The translations under genes were made by a program, and so were the position numbers. Below are positions 49,563 to 60,100 of a stretch of 64,000 nt of DNA, in pieces; position 1 is the first letter of the stretch; the number at the start of each line of letters is the position of its first letter. Below the pieces are notes generated by a model. That model was not told where the DNA came from. It saw nothing but the letters and a program-made list of their open reading frames with translations, and made no database searches. Source of the stretch: Odontesthes bonariensis (lineage: Eukaryota > Chordata > Actinopteri > Atheriniformes > Atherinopsidae); the NCBI RefSeq assembly GCF_027942865.1, contig NC_134519.1, forward strand, positions 18,634,248 to 18,698,247, in the 5' to 3' direction.

Positions 49563-50531
49563 TGGCCCTATCACACTGTTGCGTATGAGAGAAGCGTATG
49601 AGTTGCGTATGAAAATTAATAATATAATTTTCATACGCACGAAAAGTCCTTGAAAATAAAGAATTGTGCGTATACTTACCATATTGAACCTATGAGTAGC
49701 GTATGAGTAGCTTATGGTCAGCGTATTGACAGCGTATGTCAGCGTATGAACAACGTAACCAGCGTACTCTGCATATGACTAGCGTATGAGTAGCATATGA
49801 ACTGCGCATTCCCAGCGTACGTTTCAACGCGCCTATATCAGCAGCCTTTCCACATTGCTCCAGCTCCATTATTGCAGTATACGACGCGCTATCAACATCT
49901 CTCGAGACATTCATCTCGATCATGCCTCCCAAGAAGCAATCGTAGTTTGCCCGGGCCCTGGGCCGAGGTCGACGTCGAGGAAAAGGCAAAAAAAACACAA
50001 GAATCATTCTCACCCAAACCTGCTGAAATGCCTGATGCACCTGCGGCTGATGAGTTACATGCTTCTGAGCGATCAAGATCCCCAACTCCTCCTCCTGACC
50101 GCTCCCATGAATCGTCGGTTGCCTCAGATATGTCAGTTGCCGCCTCCATCTCCGCCCGTCTGGCGGAGATTGAGGCTGCAGACGGGCGGAGGCTATAACT
50201 ACGCTAGCTGTACGGTACACCTTCATGCCAATGTATGGCAACTTATGTCCAGCGTTCTCGACCTATCAGTAACGTACCTATATCGTACCTCTAGCGTATT
50301 CAGCGTATGCCAAGCGTATGCTTAGCGTATTAACCATACGCACAAAAGTTTTGAGCATGTTCAAAAATTTATTTCTGCCTCAGCGTATGCCAACGTATGC
50401 CAGCGTGCTTGAAACGTATACAACCTATGCCTAACGTTCCCCTAGCGTATGTCAGCGTATACCAGCGTATGAGTGATAATTTTCATACGCTGGCATATGC
50501 TAGTGCCATACGCAACAGTGTGACAGGGCCA
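49563..50531. mobile_element. Harbinger-like non-autonomous element
   Basis: Near-perfect terminal inverted repeats of 25 bp (starting TGGCCCT[A/G]TCACACTGTT) flanked by a 3-bp duplication TTA (49560-49562 and 50532-50534), the target choice of PIF/Harbinger elements. Both shoulders are filled with about a dozen copies of the heptamer GCGTATG and variants. The middle (about 49800-50210) lacks the heptamer, is GC-richer and contains broken reading frames (MPPKKQ.., ..SARLAEIEAADGRR), which look like a captured coding fragment. No transposase. Confidence 0.8.
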
Positions 50532-51179
50532 TTAGGTAATTACATTCATCGTTATTTTCATGTCAAATAGATTGATTTCACCAAGCAAGTCAGCAAAATA
50601 AAGACATTTCATTAAACAGATGCATTAAAGTTCATTGGAAAGATGTGACGTAATGTTTTGAGTTTCATTTTTTACGTTTTAGTTCCGGAGTGTGCTCTTT
50701 CAATCATTCACTTATTAGCGCAAACACAGATCTGTATTGTGTATCGTATGAGGTTTTTTAGCATCTCCAGACAATTTGGTTTGCACTAAAGGCAACAGAA
50801 ATCAGGTTAATGTCATTATATGTCATCATAAAGATGTACATTGTTCTGTATCTGAACGTAATCACATAGACATTAATCTAAGGATCTATATTTCTTGTAA
50901 TTTCTTTAAAAATAATAAGCAATTACAAACTCATGAATGTGAATGAATATGCCAGCAATTTTTGGGGGGTTTCTGACAGGAAGAATAAGCTTTTTTTCAG
51001 GTGAACTTCACGTGCCTTTTTTTCTTTTTTGAGAGATAAATAGATATTAATTAAGAGATTAAGTAAGGAAAATCATGGCTTTCCCAGAATAAATGTCAGG
51101 ATTTACCAAACTATGGAGTGGTGGTGCATTATTCTACTGTGCAGTGACACGTAATTCAGCATCAAAAGAAACATTTAAA

Positions 51180-51480
51180 CAAGCCTGTGGAGTAACACCT
51201 ATCTACCTGCTAAACCCTTGCAGTCATGCATTGGAGTTGTGTTGCAATCACTAGAACAGGAAGCATTTCATTGGAGGACAAAACTGATTAAACTAAATAC
51301 CAGCAAATTCTAAAAGCAAACATTAGACTGTCTGGAAAACAGCTAAAGACGAGAGGATTCTAAAACGGAATAATGACCCTAACCACACCTCAAGTCCTCA
51401 ACTTCCTAGACTTTGGATGTCACTGTGTATCCTGAACTTTTTACCTCTAGAACATATCAAACTATTAGAAGCGTTTGATA
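51180..51480 (+). repeat. possible very decayed Tc1-like fragment
   Basis: CCAGCAAATTCTAAAAGCAA and CGGAATAATGACCCTAACCA recall Tc1-like transposase DNA, but the similarity is patchy. Confidence 0.3.
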
Positions 51481-51688
51481 TTTTGGAAGCTTTTGCTTAG
51501 TTTATTTTGTTTTCTTTATTTCCTTTGCTCCCCCCAAAATAACATGTCAAAGTGTCACAGAAAAAAGTAAAAAAAAAGGTATGTCGTTAAGTATCCACAC
51601 CTGAATGGAATAATCAGCTAACAAACACCTTGCACCACTCACAAGAAACAATTCAGGATCTTTATTGGGAAAGCGCACTCATCCAGCT

Positions 51689-52541
51689 ATGGAACTTCAA
51701 CAGCAAAATGTAAGTCTGTATATATTCATATTTACAACAAGGCAAAGTCACAGAATTTGTCATGAATTTTGCTGTATGTTTATTCTGCTCTGAATTCCAA
51801 TATAATGGAAATGCTGAAAAAGAGACCACTGGATCCCATCCAAGAAGAATCAGAGCAGGAGGATGAAGAAAACAGAATAGGAGAAGAAGATTTTGCATTC
51901 CAAGTGGATGTTGAGACAGAAGAGATACTGGCAGAGAAGGACCAGGAAGAAGAAGAAGAAGAAGATGATGATGATGTTCCACTTAGGGTTCTGAGACCAG
52001 GGAGACGCTCTCTTTCTCTTTCTCTTTCTCAATCTAACAACCACCTGGAAGAAACTGAGGAATCCTCTATGTCAGATATGAGCATCCATGCTGCAGATCG
52101 AAGTGATGAATCTACACAAATCCCAATGTTGGGAGAAGAGAGGAAATCAAGGAGGTCAAATCTACAAATAAAGGTAAGAACAACTCAATGTTTCTGTTGA
52201 ACATCTGACAGGGCATGACTGTGATAGAAAATCACATGCTAATCTGTTGTTTTAGGTCTACAAATTTAGGTGGCAAAAACCGACACCACGTGAAGCACCA
52301 GTGAAGAGGAGAGGGAAAACCAAGAGAGTGTCTGAGGTGGTTAGTGTTCATTTCAAGCACAGATACTTTAACTTAAAGAAAATAAATAAACAAACAAACA
52401 AACAAAAAAATGATCATAGTTTAATTTTTTTCCTCTAACATTCATTGAAATATTTCTAAGGAGGAGCCGTTTCCTAATTGGCTAGTGAACCTGATGGTCA
52501 ACATCGAAGAGGCAACGACTCATCAACTGGTGGTTGAGTAA
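51689..52541 (+). CDS. small acidic protein gene, three or four exons, not identified
   Basis: Clear in-frame exons are 51805-52173, 52256-52339 (or to 52336) and 52461-52541 (stop TAA 52539), all phase 0 with GT-AG junctions: AAG|GTAAGA, TTTTAG|GTC, GTG|GTTAGT, TCTAAG|GAG. Predicted about 177 residues from ATG 51805. An upstream mini-exon 51689-51709 (MELQQQN, then a perfect GTAAGT donor) may join at 51823 instead, giving about 178. The protein is Glu/Asp-rich (acidic run about residues 48-60), has a Ser-rich middle, a basic patch (KRRGKTKR) and a conserved-looking end, EEPFPNWLVNLMVNIEEATT. No signal peptide or membrane segment. Poly(A) signals follow at 52725 and 52784. I do not recognise the family with certainty. 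By position and size a fish counterpart of human CCDC201, a short oocyte gene that I recall mapping near ADCY1, is a hypothesis only. Confidence 0.6.
51805..52173 (+). CDS. unnamed small gene, main acidic exon
   Basis: Opens MEMLKKRPLDPIQEESEQED and ends ..RRSNLQIK before a strong GTAAGA donor. Encodes the acidic run and the Ser-rich stretch SLSLSLSQSNN, partly low-complexity. In-frame ATGs also occur at 51769 and 51811, so the start is uncertain. Confidence 0.6.
52256..52339 (+). CDS. unnamed small gene, basic exon
   Basis: VYKFRWQKPTPREAPVKRRG then KTKRVSEV. Acceptor TTTTAG after a T-rich tract. Two adjacent in-frame donors exist, at 52337 (GTGGTT) and 52340 (GTTAGT); the second fits consensus better. 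Confidence 0.55.
52461..52541 (+). CDS. unnamed small gene, terminal exon
   Basis: EEPFPNWLVNLMVNIEEATT then HQLVVE and stop. The acceptor TTTCTAAG is preceded by a T-rich tract. The non-repetitive composition is the best sign that this is a real conserved C-terminus. Confidence 0.55.
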   Translation, partial: EEPFPNWLVNLMVNIEEATTHQLVVE

Positions 52542-52894
52542 CATTCATCATCATAGGCTTTAAAAAGCCATCGTAAAGTATGTGGGATGCACCTGGCAAG
52601 ATAAATGGTGAATGTGGATCACACTCATCACAGCTAACTATTTAGGGTATGTACCGCCCAAAGTAATTTTTTTTTTAAGTGCAAATCATTGTTTTTCTTA
52701 TGCATTGCCTACTGGTTTCCTGTGAATAAAAATTAATTGCTTGATGTAAACTTTTGTTTCATTAATGTTTTTGTGCAATGGTCAATAAATTCTGTTCTGT
52801 TACCATGTATTATCATTTTTGGTATGTTTGCCTCCAACTCTTTTGTGAGCTGATGAGATCTACTTAAATGAAAATCACTGTATGTGGTAAAGGT

Positions 52895-53160
52895 AAAACG
52901 ATGCATTCTAGCATAGGAGCCACATCCTACGTATAAAACATGTTGGAGGTAGCATCATAGTTTGGACCTGTTTTATTGTATCTGGGCCGTGATGGCTTGC
53001 CATCATCCACAGCAGTGTTTCCCAACCCTGGTCCTCAAGGCACACTGCCCTGCATGTTTTCCATGTTTCCCTGCTCCAGCACACCTGATTCAAATGAATG
53101 GGTCGTCCTCAGCATTCTGGAGAGCTTTAAGACCTGACCCAATTATTCTAGTTATTCTAA
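52895..53160 (+). mobile_element. Tc1-like fragment with a second repeat inserted
   Basis: 52895-52988 (ACATGTTGGAGGTAGCATCA, TCTGGGCCGTGATGGCTTGC) matches a Tc1-like transposase segment; it stops where another common fish repeat begins (TGTTTCCCAACCCTGGTCCT to CACCTGATTCAAATGAATGG, about 52990-53150). Confidence 0.55.
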
Positions 53161-53789
53161 CTTTCAAGCACCACTGTATGATTTCATTTATCCTGTTGTA
53201 CTTCCTGGTCTTTCATACAAACATGGATTAATGAAAATATATGTTGTAGCATTACCACAGTGGGTATCTGTTTGTAGCCAACACCTTTTAAATCGGAGGG
53301 TAGAATAAGACATCTGCATGTACTTTAAGAATTAAAACCTTCCCCAAGGATATGCCTGTGATAATATAGCTTGTATATCATAAATCTGGCATTTGTTATA
53401 GATAGTTATAACAAATACTACACCGGGGAAATAACCAATTACTGCCTCCTTTCTTTCGACAAACATGTTGTGATTCCAGCAGTGAAATCCATAATGTCAG
53501 GGTTATGCAACTCTAAAGGGGAACGATCTTGTTTTTCTGTCTGCCTGATAAGAGGGACAAATAGGATTTTAGTGTCAAAACACCGTCGGAGCACAACGTG
53601 TCAGCAGTACTTTACAAGATAAATGTTTAACAACGGCCAGAATGGAGTTGTCCTACTGACCAGTCATTATCTTATAATCTATAACTTGTTAACATTTCTG
53701 ATTCGTGGATGTTATTCATCATTGACTTCTTTATTGAAATGCTTCGTCAAACAGTAGCACGTATGCAACTGTCATAACATCAAACTTAA
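53161..53789. other. intergenic upstream of igfbp1
   Basis: No coding signal. Probable distal promoter territory of igfbp1. Confidence 0.5.
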
Positions 53790-54117
53790 AGGCATGAATT
53801 AGTTAGTTATTTTGTCATCCGAAAACAGAGTTGTTTTCATGTGCTGCCGCTTTATGTTCTAAAGTCAATATTGACAGCGGGCCTTGTGATCCTGGATCTG
53901 CGTACGTCAAGTGGAGTCACCCATCGTTTACATTAGCTTTGTCAAAAATATTTTATATCTGCGGTCACTATGTCAATCATTAACCCCCCTGCAGCCCAGA
54001 TTCTCGTACAAATACTGCTGGTTCACAGAAATCTCTTTAGAGGAAAACCTACAGTCATATAGAGCAGTTTAAGGAGACAAGTCCAAAAAGGCAAAGAGTT
54101 TTATCAGAGGACTGGAA
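53790..54117 (+). promoter_or_regulatory. igfbp1: igfbp1 upstream region with possible FOXO/insulin-response elements
   Basis: TTATTTTG (53807-53814) and GTTGTTTTC about 20 bp on resemble FOXO-binding insulin-response half-sites known in mammalian IGFBP1 promoters. A TATA-like TACAAATA lies near 54007. None of this can be proved from sequence. Confidence 0.3.
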
Positions 54118-54463
54118 ATGCTTGGATTATATAAGAAGCTGATTTTTGTGGCAGCAGTGGTGCTGGCTGTCTTGTCTGTGGTGAAGTCGTCCCCAGTGGT
54201 GGGGCCCGAGCCCATCCGCTGTGCCCCATGTACACAACAGAAGCTGAATGACTGTCCTGCGATCCCAGTCGACTGCACGCAGGTGCTGAGGGAGCCTGGC
54301 TGTGGCTGCTGCATGGCATGTGCCCTGGAGAAAGGGGCTTCTTGTGGGGTTCACACAGCCCACTGTGCTGAGGGTCTCCGCTGCACTCCCAGGCCCGGTG
54401 AGGCCAGACCACTCCATGCCCTTACTAGAGGACAGGGGGTCTGCACTGAAGACGAAGGCTATG
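54118..54463 (+). CDS. igfbp1: igfbp1 coding exon 1
   Basis: Signal peptide and the whole N-terminal cysteine-rich IGF-binding domain (REPGCGCCMACALEKGASCG), residues 1-115. Donor ATG|GTAGTC; ends after one base of residue 116. Confidence 0.95.
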
Positions 54464-55209
54464 GTAGTCTTAGTCTCTCTTTCTTATGTCAATTGTTATT
54501 GTTACTTTTTAGATTTTAAAATGTTAATGGGTCTCATTTTCAACATTAGCATTGAAAGATTTTTTTTTTAAATGTCCACAGAGGAATCAGATGGAGGTCA
54601 GGACCATGGTTCCCTTCACTACTTGTTGGGACTGAACTTTCCGTCTGACCTTCAAGATACTGCGGAGGGCCAAGAGAGTATAAAAGCCAGAGTTAATGCC
54701 ATCCGCAACAAACTGGTACAGCAGGTGAGAAAAACATCAATCTGATTCATGAATTGTGGAAGGAGTTAGAAATTGTGCAGTGTTTGTGGCAGTTTTGTGT
54801 GCAGATGTGTTTCTCACTGTTTGTTTTTCCTTCTTTGAACAGGGTCCCTGTCACACTGAACTGCACGCAGCACTGGACATGATAGTCAGCTCTCAGCAGA
54901 AACTAGGAGATAAGTTCACAACTTTCTACCTCCCCAACTGTGATAAGCATGGCTTCTACAAGGCCAAACAGGTGGGTTTCAAAAATTTTCCTGAACTTAA
55001 TTCATCACAGTTCCTGGGAGATTTGCTAAATTAATGGGGGGATTATTTATTTGTGAGTGTTGAACTGTCTGTGTCTGTTTCAGTGTGAGTCATCTCTGGT
55101 TGGACCACCTGCTCGCTGCTGGTGTGTCTCCTCTTGGAATGGGAAGAAGCTCCCAGGATCAAGTGACCTTCTTGGTGATGCAGAGTGCTATCAAGAAGTC
55201 ACTCACTGA
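54118..55209 (+). CDS. igfbp1: insulin-like growth factor binding protein 1, complete
   Basis: Secreted protein that binds IGF-I/II and limits receptor access; in fish strongly induced by fasting, stress and hypoxia. Exons 54118-54463, 54582-54724, 54843-54971, 55084-55209 join in frame to 247 residues, the usual four-exon IGFBP plan. Signal peptide about 1-24 (hydrophobic core FVAAVVLAVL). N-terminal IGFBP domain with the family motif GCGCC at 61-65 and cysteines through CT 109-110; a short variable linker; thyroglobulin-type domain with CWCV at 218-221. Compact linker, lack of a basic KGRKR stretch and position next to igfbp3 support IGFBP1. The mammalian RGD site is LGD here (236-238). Lies tail to tail with igfbp3. 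Confidence 0.95.
54582..54724 (+). CDS. igfbp1: igfbp1 coding exon 2
   Basis: Residues 116-163, the variable acidic linker: ..HYLLGLNFPSD.. to RVNAIRNKLVQQ. Acceptor CCACAG, donor CAG|GTGAGA. Confidence 0.93.
54843..54971 (+). CDS. igfbp1: igfbp1 coding exon 3
   Basis: Residues 164-206, start of the thyroglobulin-type domain: GPCHTELHAALDMI.. FYLPNCDKHGFYKAKQ. Donor CAG|GTGGGT; phase 0. Confidence 0.95.
55084..55209 (+). CDS. igfbp1: igfbp1 coding exon 4
   Basis: Residues 207-247: CESSLVGPPARCWCVSSWNG then KKLPGSSDLLGDAECYQEV. Stop TGA at 55207-55209. Confidence 0.95.
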   Translation, partial: CESSLVGPPARCWCVSSWNGKKLPGSSDLLGDAECYQEVTH

Positions 55210-56045
55210 GGGATGGACACACTCATGAACACACAAACAAAGTAGCTTAACTTTAGGTAAATGTATAAATGAACTCTCAGCCATATACTGAACTGAAACA
55301 GTAAAACCTCACATCATAAGGGGAAATATCCTCCTATCTTATTTGCATGATGTATGTATCAAAGATTTATTTATTCTGTACATATATTTTCCTACTCACA
55401 TTAACCATTTCATTTTTAGATTTTTTTTTTAATACGTTTGCCTATTTTTTCAATTGTAAATAGGGAAAAACTGTGTACATTTGTGTTTCTGGCTAAATAA
55501 CTCCACTGCTCAAAACCACAGGTCTGCAACTCTGCCAAAGAGTGTTCGAGATTTTTTTTTTTTCAATTTCTTTTTTTTTGAAAATTCATTCAAAACCCAA
55601 GCTGTGCATGGTATGAAACAACACAGCCACTCATTCATTCAACCTGTTGACATTGTCTGAATGTATCTCCATTTCCTCAGTGGGCATTTGGGGAAATACT
55701 TAAAATGCCACAAATATGTGCGCAGTGGCTGAGCACAAACATATCAGGGCTCATCCAAGCCACTGTGAGGTTTGGGGTGGGTTGGTCAGCATTTGTCTAC
55801 CTCTGCTACTCTCTGCCGGTCCACTGGTTAAGCAGATGGCTCTGCCTTCTCTCTCACATCATTTGCCTTTTAAATCTGTTCTAACATTTATTCTTGTATT
55901 TATTTGTTTTTGTCTTTGTTTGCTGAAGAGGTTCTGTGTATGGACCAGATTTTTTTGTGAATGTAGTTTGCAAGGAATGTTGCTATTCCGTAAATGCTCT
56001 TATTGAATTATGTGGATGTGTATAATTAAAGTGTTATTTCATCCT
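55210..56045 (+). other. igfbp1: igfbp1 3' UTR and polyadenylation signal
   Basis: AT-rich sequence with several ATTTA pentamers (for example near 55366-55375), the kind of elements linked to rapid mRNA turnover. ATTAAA at 56025-56030 is the probable poly(A) signal. Confidence 0.55.
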
Positions 56046-56109
56046 GATGAACTAATTTTACCATTTCATTTGTTCATCTTATTGAAAGATAGAAATGAGA
56101 GAACAACTT

Positions 56110-56981
56110 GACACTTTTTAATGCCTTTAATAAGTAAAAATAAACCTCTGAGGGTTGCACTGTTTATGCAAACATATTTTCTTAAATTGAGACAAGTACA
56201 GAACACTATCACTGGCTACACAAAAATCAAAAGTTATTGGCAGAGGCCTTTATCTCAAGTATTCAGCTTATGCAAATTGACAAAACAGTAAAAGCCACAG
56301 TACAGAGTAAAAGGAATACGCCCCCCACCTCTGTTTCTTGAGATCCAGCATAAAAAAATCTTTAAATGCACATGGTGCTTCCAACTCCCTGTGGAACGGG
56401 AAGCAACTGGAGACAATGGAATTTATACAAACAGGAATTCATGGTGAGGCACCGCATGCTTACATTGAAGGACATATTCATACAACATATATTTCATGGT
56501 CACAGTGACCACGCTCAATGTCGTTACAACAAATCACAAGCATACAATAAAACGATTACACTCAACAAGCATGTACACATATGCAATTTAACTTCATTGT
56601 CCGTAAATGAAGAGTACACCCATCACTGTTTGTGACGCATCTCTGTGTTTTATAATCATTTAAGGCCTCTGAAGTGAATTCTTTAAGTGTATTGTTTTCC
56701 CAGAAGCTGTCCAGGTGGAGTCAGGAATAAAACAGCTTAAGAGGAATCCATCGAATAAAAGTTCATGCTTTTCCTCCTCGTACAGTTACTCTATGTCCCT
56801 TGCTCTGTTTAAAAAAAAAAAAAAAACAGGTCCCACAGGCAACAGATAGAAATAGCAAACATCCATATATCGGTTGAGCCATCTCTTGACCTCTCTACCA
56901 ATATCCTCAGTGTCTCCATTTGTTTACAATTCTTCTTCTTCACTCCAACTCTCTCCCCCTCCCTCCCATCCTGTTTTGCTC
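56110..56981 (-). other. igfbp3: igfbp3 3' UTR (end approximate)
   Basis: Non-coding minus-strand sequence after the stop. Possible ATTAAA signals read on the minus strand at 56126-56131 and 56117-56122, within about 100 bp of the opposing igfbp1 end. No canonical AATAAA was seen, so the end is uncertain. Confidence 0.35.
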
Positions 56982-57107
56982 CTATTGGCTCTCAGAGTTG
57001 TAGTACTGGGCGTCTCCTTGCTCCTTCCCATCAAACCCTGGCAAAGGCTGCCCATATTTGTCCACACACCAACAGAAGCCTCGCTTTCTGCCTTTGGATG
57101 GACGACA
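56982..57107 (-). CDS. igfbp3: igfbp3 coding exon 4
   Basis: Residues 248-288: CRPSKGRKRGFCWCVDKYGQ then PLPGFDGKEQGDAQYYNSES. Acceptor TTTCAG at 57108-57113; stop TAG at 56984-56982. Confidence 0.96.
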   Translation of the reverse strand, partial: CRPSKGRKRGFCWCVDKYGQPLPGFDGKEQGDAQYYNSESQ

Positions 57108-60100
57108 CTGAAAGTGAAGAAAGGAACAAGGTTTAGAGTCAGCCAGACAGATGCAGGAGGTGGCAAGGCTAAAAGTGAAAAAAATCCAGTTAAATGAGTA
57201 GCATTCTGAGTAACCATCCACTTTAGTCAATGAAGCAGAACAGCATAGTTAAGAGGCATTAACAGTCAGATTGTGCTGACTCGACAGCCAAGGCCATCCA
57301 AAATGCTGTGGTATTTTGAGCTGCTTTTATGGTCTACCTCCTGTTACACACACATATAGAGACCTTTAAGGTAAACAGAAACCTGGTAAAATATTTGCTT
57401 AGTACCGTTTGTGAACAACTGTGAACCAAGATCTATTTTCAGAAGCTGGTGGCCAGTACGAATCATCTGTTGCTGATTATACCCCACAGCTCCAAATTAT
57501 GGGTACTACAAATGACTTATAGAGACTGTGGATCTACCCAAGGGCTGTTATTTTACTGCCAATTTTACTAAAGGTCAACCTCCACTCCAGTAAAACATGC
57601 AGCCATTCATTTCAAGGGCTAAAGCAACTGCACCGCTCCTCCACAGAGGAGTTAGTGCTGATCAAGAGAGAGGACATCCTTATTTAGCTCAATATTTCAA
57701 GACGGGGGTTGACAGAGAGGCTTATCCAAGGTGAACAAGGGCTTATTTATGAACTAAGTTTCAGAGACACAGCTCATATCATTGTGAGACAAATTTGCAT
57801 GACGATTTGATGCTAAATTAAAGCTGGATATCTACACAAAAGTGTCAAAGACCTTTACTAACTATTTACGTTTCAAAATCTTTGAGGACAAAAGTGCATC
57901 TGCTTCAATCTTGAATTCTTTATAAGGCAGATTATTTTTTCCCTTTAAGAGGCATTTAATAAGAGCTGTAGTAATGTAGTATAAACTACTTTTTTATGAA
58001 GCCATGCAATGATCCAAATTAAACTGACCTACATGAAATGTCTGCCACTCCTTCAGTGCCTGAGGGCTAAGTGCGGTATGCTAGGCCCATTCTACATAAA
58101 CAAAGACAATGAGCCTGGCACTGTGAGGCTGCTTGTGAGATGATTGCAGGCCAACGAGAACACTTCTATTAAGCAGGAGAGACTGCTATGCAATGAGAAA
58201 AACTGACTTGGTGATGCAGTTGCACGGGAGCCCTAAGTGCCTCCATATGAATTCATCAGAACCACTCATTTAATACAACCCAATCGTGGGTGAAACATGT
58301 GAGCGTAGGGATGGCTGCAGCTCTATTTCTGTGTCTGCCTCTCAAAAGTCCAGCAATTATGGGGTGAGCACATGGGGTGCCGGCGGCCACCTTGACGTCT
58401 GTCTCCCTGGGAGGGTTCCCATTAAGACGGCCATCGTCCCAGCCATCAACCCCACTGGGGTTTGGCCCCTGTGGTTCCTGTTTCCAGAGCCAGTGGCTAG
58501 GGTCTGCTTTACTGGTGTGGTGGTGCAGTGATGAGGCTCTAATAACTACCGATGAATGCAAGAGAGCAGCAACAAAGCCATTATAGGGCTGCGGGAGGAC
58601 TAAAGTTTGAGTCACCAGACTTCAGCGTTTAATCTTAATAGATGTTGTTTATATCACAGCAAAAGCTGATTTCCTTTTGGCAGCTTGTTTCAAGTTGTGA
58701 CAAAATTGGAATCAAGCATATTTTTAACAATAAAACTCAAACACTGAATAATGATGCAAGAATTTTAGTAGACATTATCAAATAAAAGAATATATTTTAC
58801 CTGTTTTTTCTTATAAAATCCCCTCTTATCGCAGTTTGGTATGCGGAAACCTTTCGGGTTGAGTATGTTAGTGATTTTGAAGCTTCTGAGAATGCTCTCC
58901 ATCTCTCTTCGACAGGGACCCTATAAATAAAGGAACACATAGTCAGTTTCTTTCAATATCTGCAAAGCTGAGGCTGCAACTTTATGAAACAATCATATAT
59001 AAAATATCCCTGCTATTAGTAGCAACAGAGTCATAGTATGATTTTGACAGTAACGGCTTTGGGACCCTACTAAAGCTAACTCATGGTACATCCCACCTTG
59101 TCCTGCTGTGATACCTGCACAATGGCAGCGACAATATGAAAGAGAATAATATGCACGATAGTAATACGTGTGCCCTTATGCCTTTGGCATTGGCACTCAT
59201 ACTGATAAATTAATTAATCTGACTTATACAGGCTTAAAAGTGTGTAAAAGCATCTTAAAACTCTTACATGTATCACAAAGGATGGGGATACAGTTAATTC
59301 AAACAGCTCTAAGATGGAGCCAAAAGGCTTGTCCTCAAGTCCAAGTACTCCAGTCACTAATCAGAGCACCCAGTTAAAGCCCATTACTAGAGTGTGCTCA
59401 CTTCTCTGGCCAAAGAAAGATCAAAAATAGCAGCAGGGCTTCCCAACAAGCACTCACATCGGCCAATCCATCATTCGCTGGCTCTCAGTACCCCCGGCAC
59501 GCGGACGCCTTGTGGCCAAACAACTGCCTGACCCAGGTCAGCCGCAGGACCATGGTACTAGCTTGCTGCCATGCCACTCTACTGGTCCAGATCCCTGCCA
59601 ACCATCAGCACCGCTACCCCAAAGCATTTCATCACCCGCAGGGGTAGAAAAACACCAAAACACAGAGGAAGCGGAGAAAAACATTCCTCTTGTGTGCTCT
59701 GAAGGCATACAAACATGTTTGTGGTACTTACATTCTCAAGCTCCTGTTTGGTTTCAAGAGAGAAATTTTGTTGGTCAGTGATGAGTGGTCCCGGGATATC
59801 CTCCTTTTTCAAGTTCTGGTTTCTCTTCTGTTGTTCACGTCTGAACACATCTGACTTTTCAGTGGAGAAGAAAGGATGGAGATGAGGCTTAAGTGGTCCA
59901 GCAGGTCTTTGGGTGCTGTATGACGTCTGAAGACCCGGGCTGGTGCAATTCTGCTCCTCATCCTGAGTCTCTGTATTCTCTGCTAAAGTTTCAAAACAAT
60001 ATCTTTATTCTCAAAACTGAACAAAAAGATATAAATGATCTTCCACTTGAAATAACGAAAAGTTTTAACATGTCCTCAGAAAGCTATGGTTTGGTTTAAT

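Noticed and set aside
49690..50325. Frames of 133-183 residues around 49.7-50.3 kb as a gene
   Set aside because: They lie inside a transposable element, overlap in opposite frames and are interrupted.
58256..58615. 119-residue minus-strand frame in igfbp3 intron 3
   Set aside because: Not in phase with the IGFBP3 exons, which join perfectly without it.
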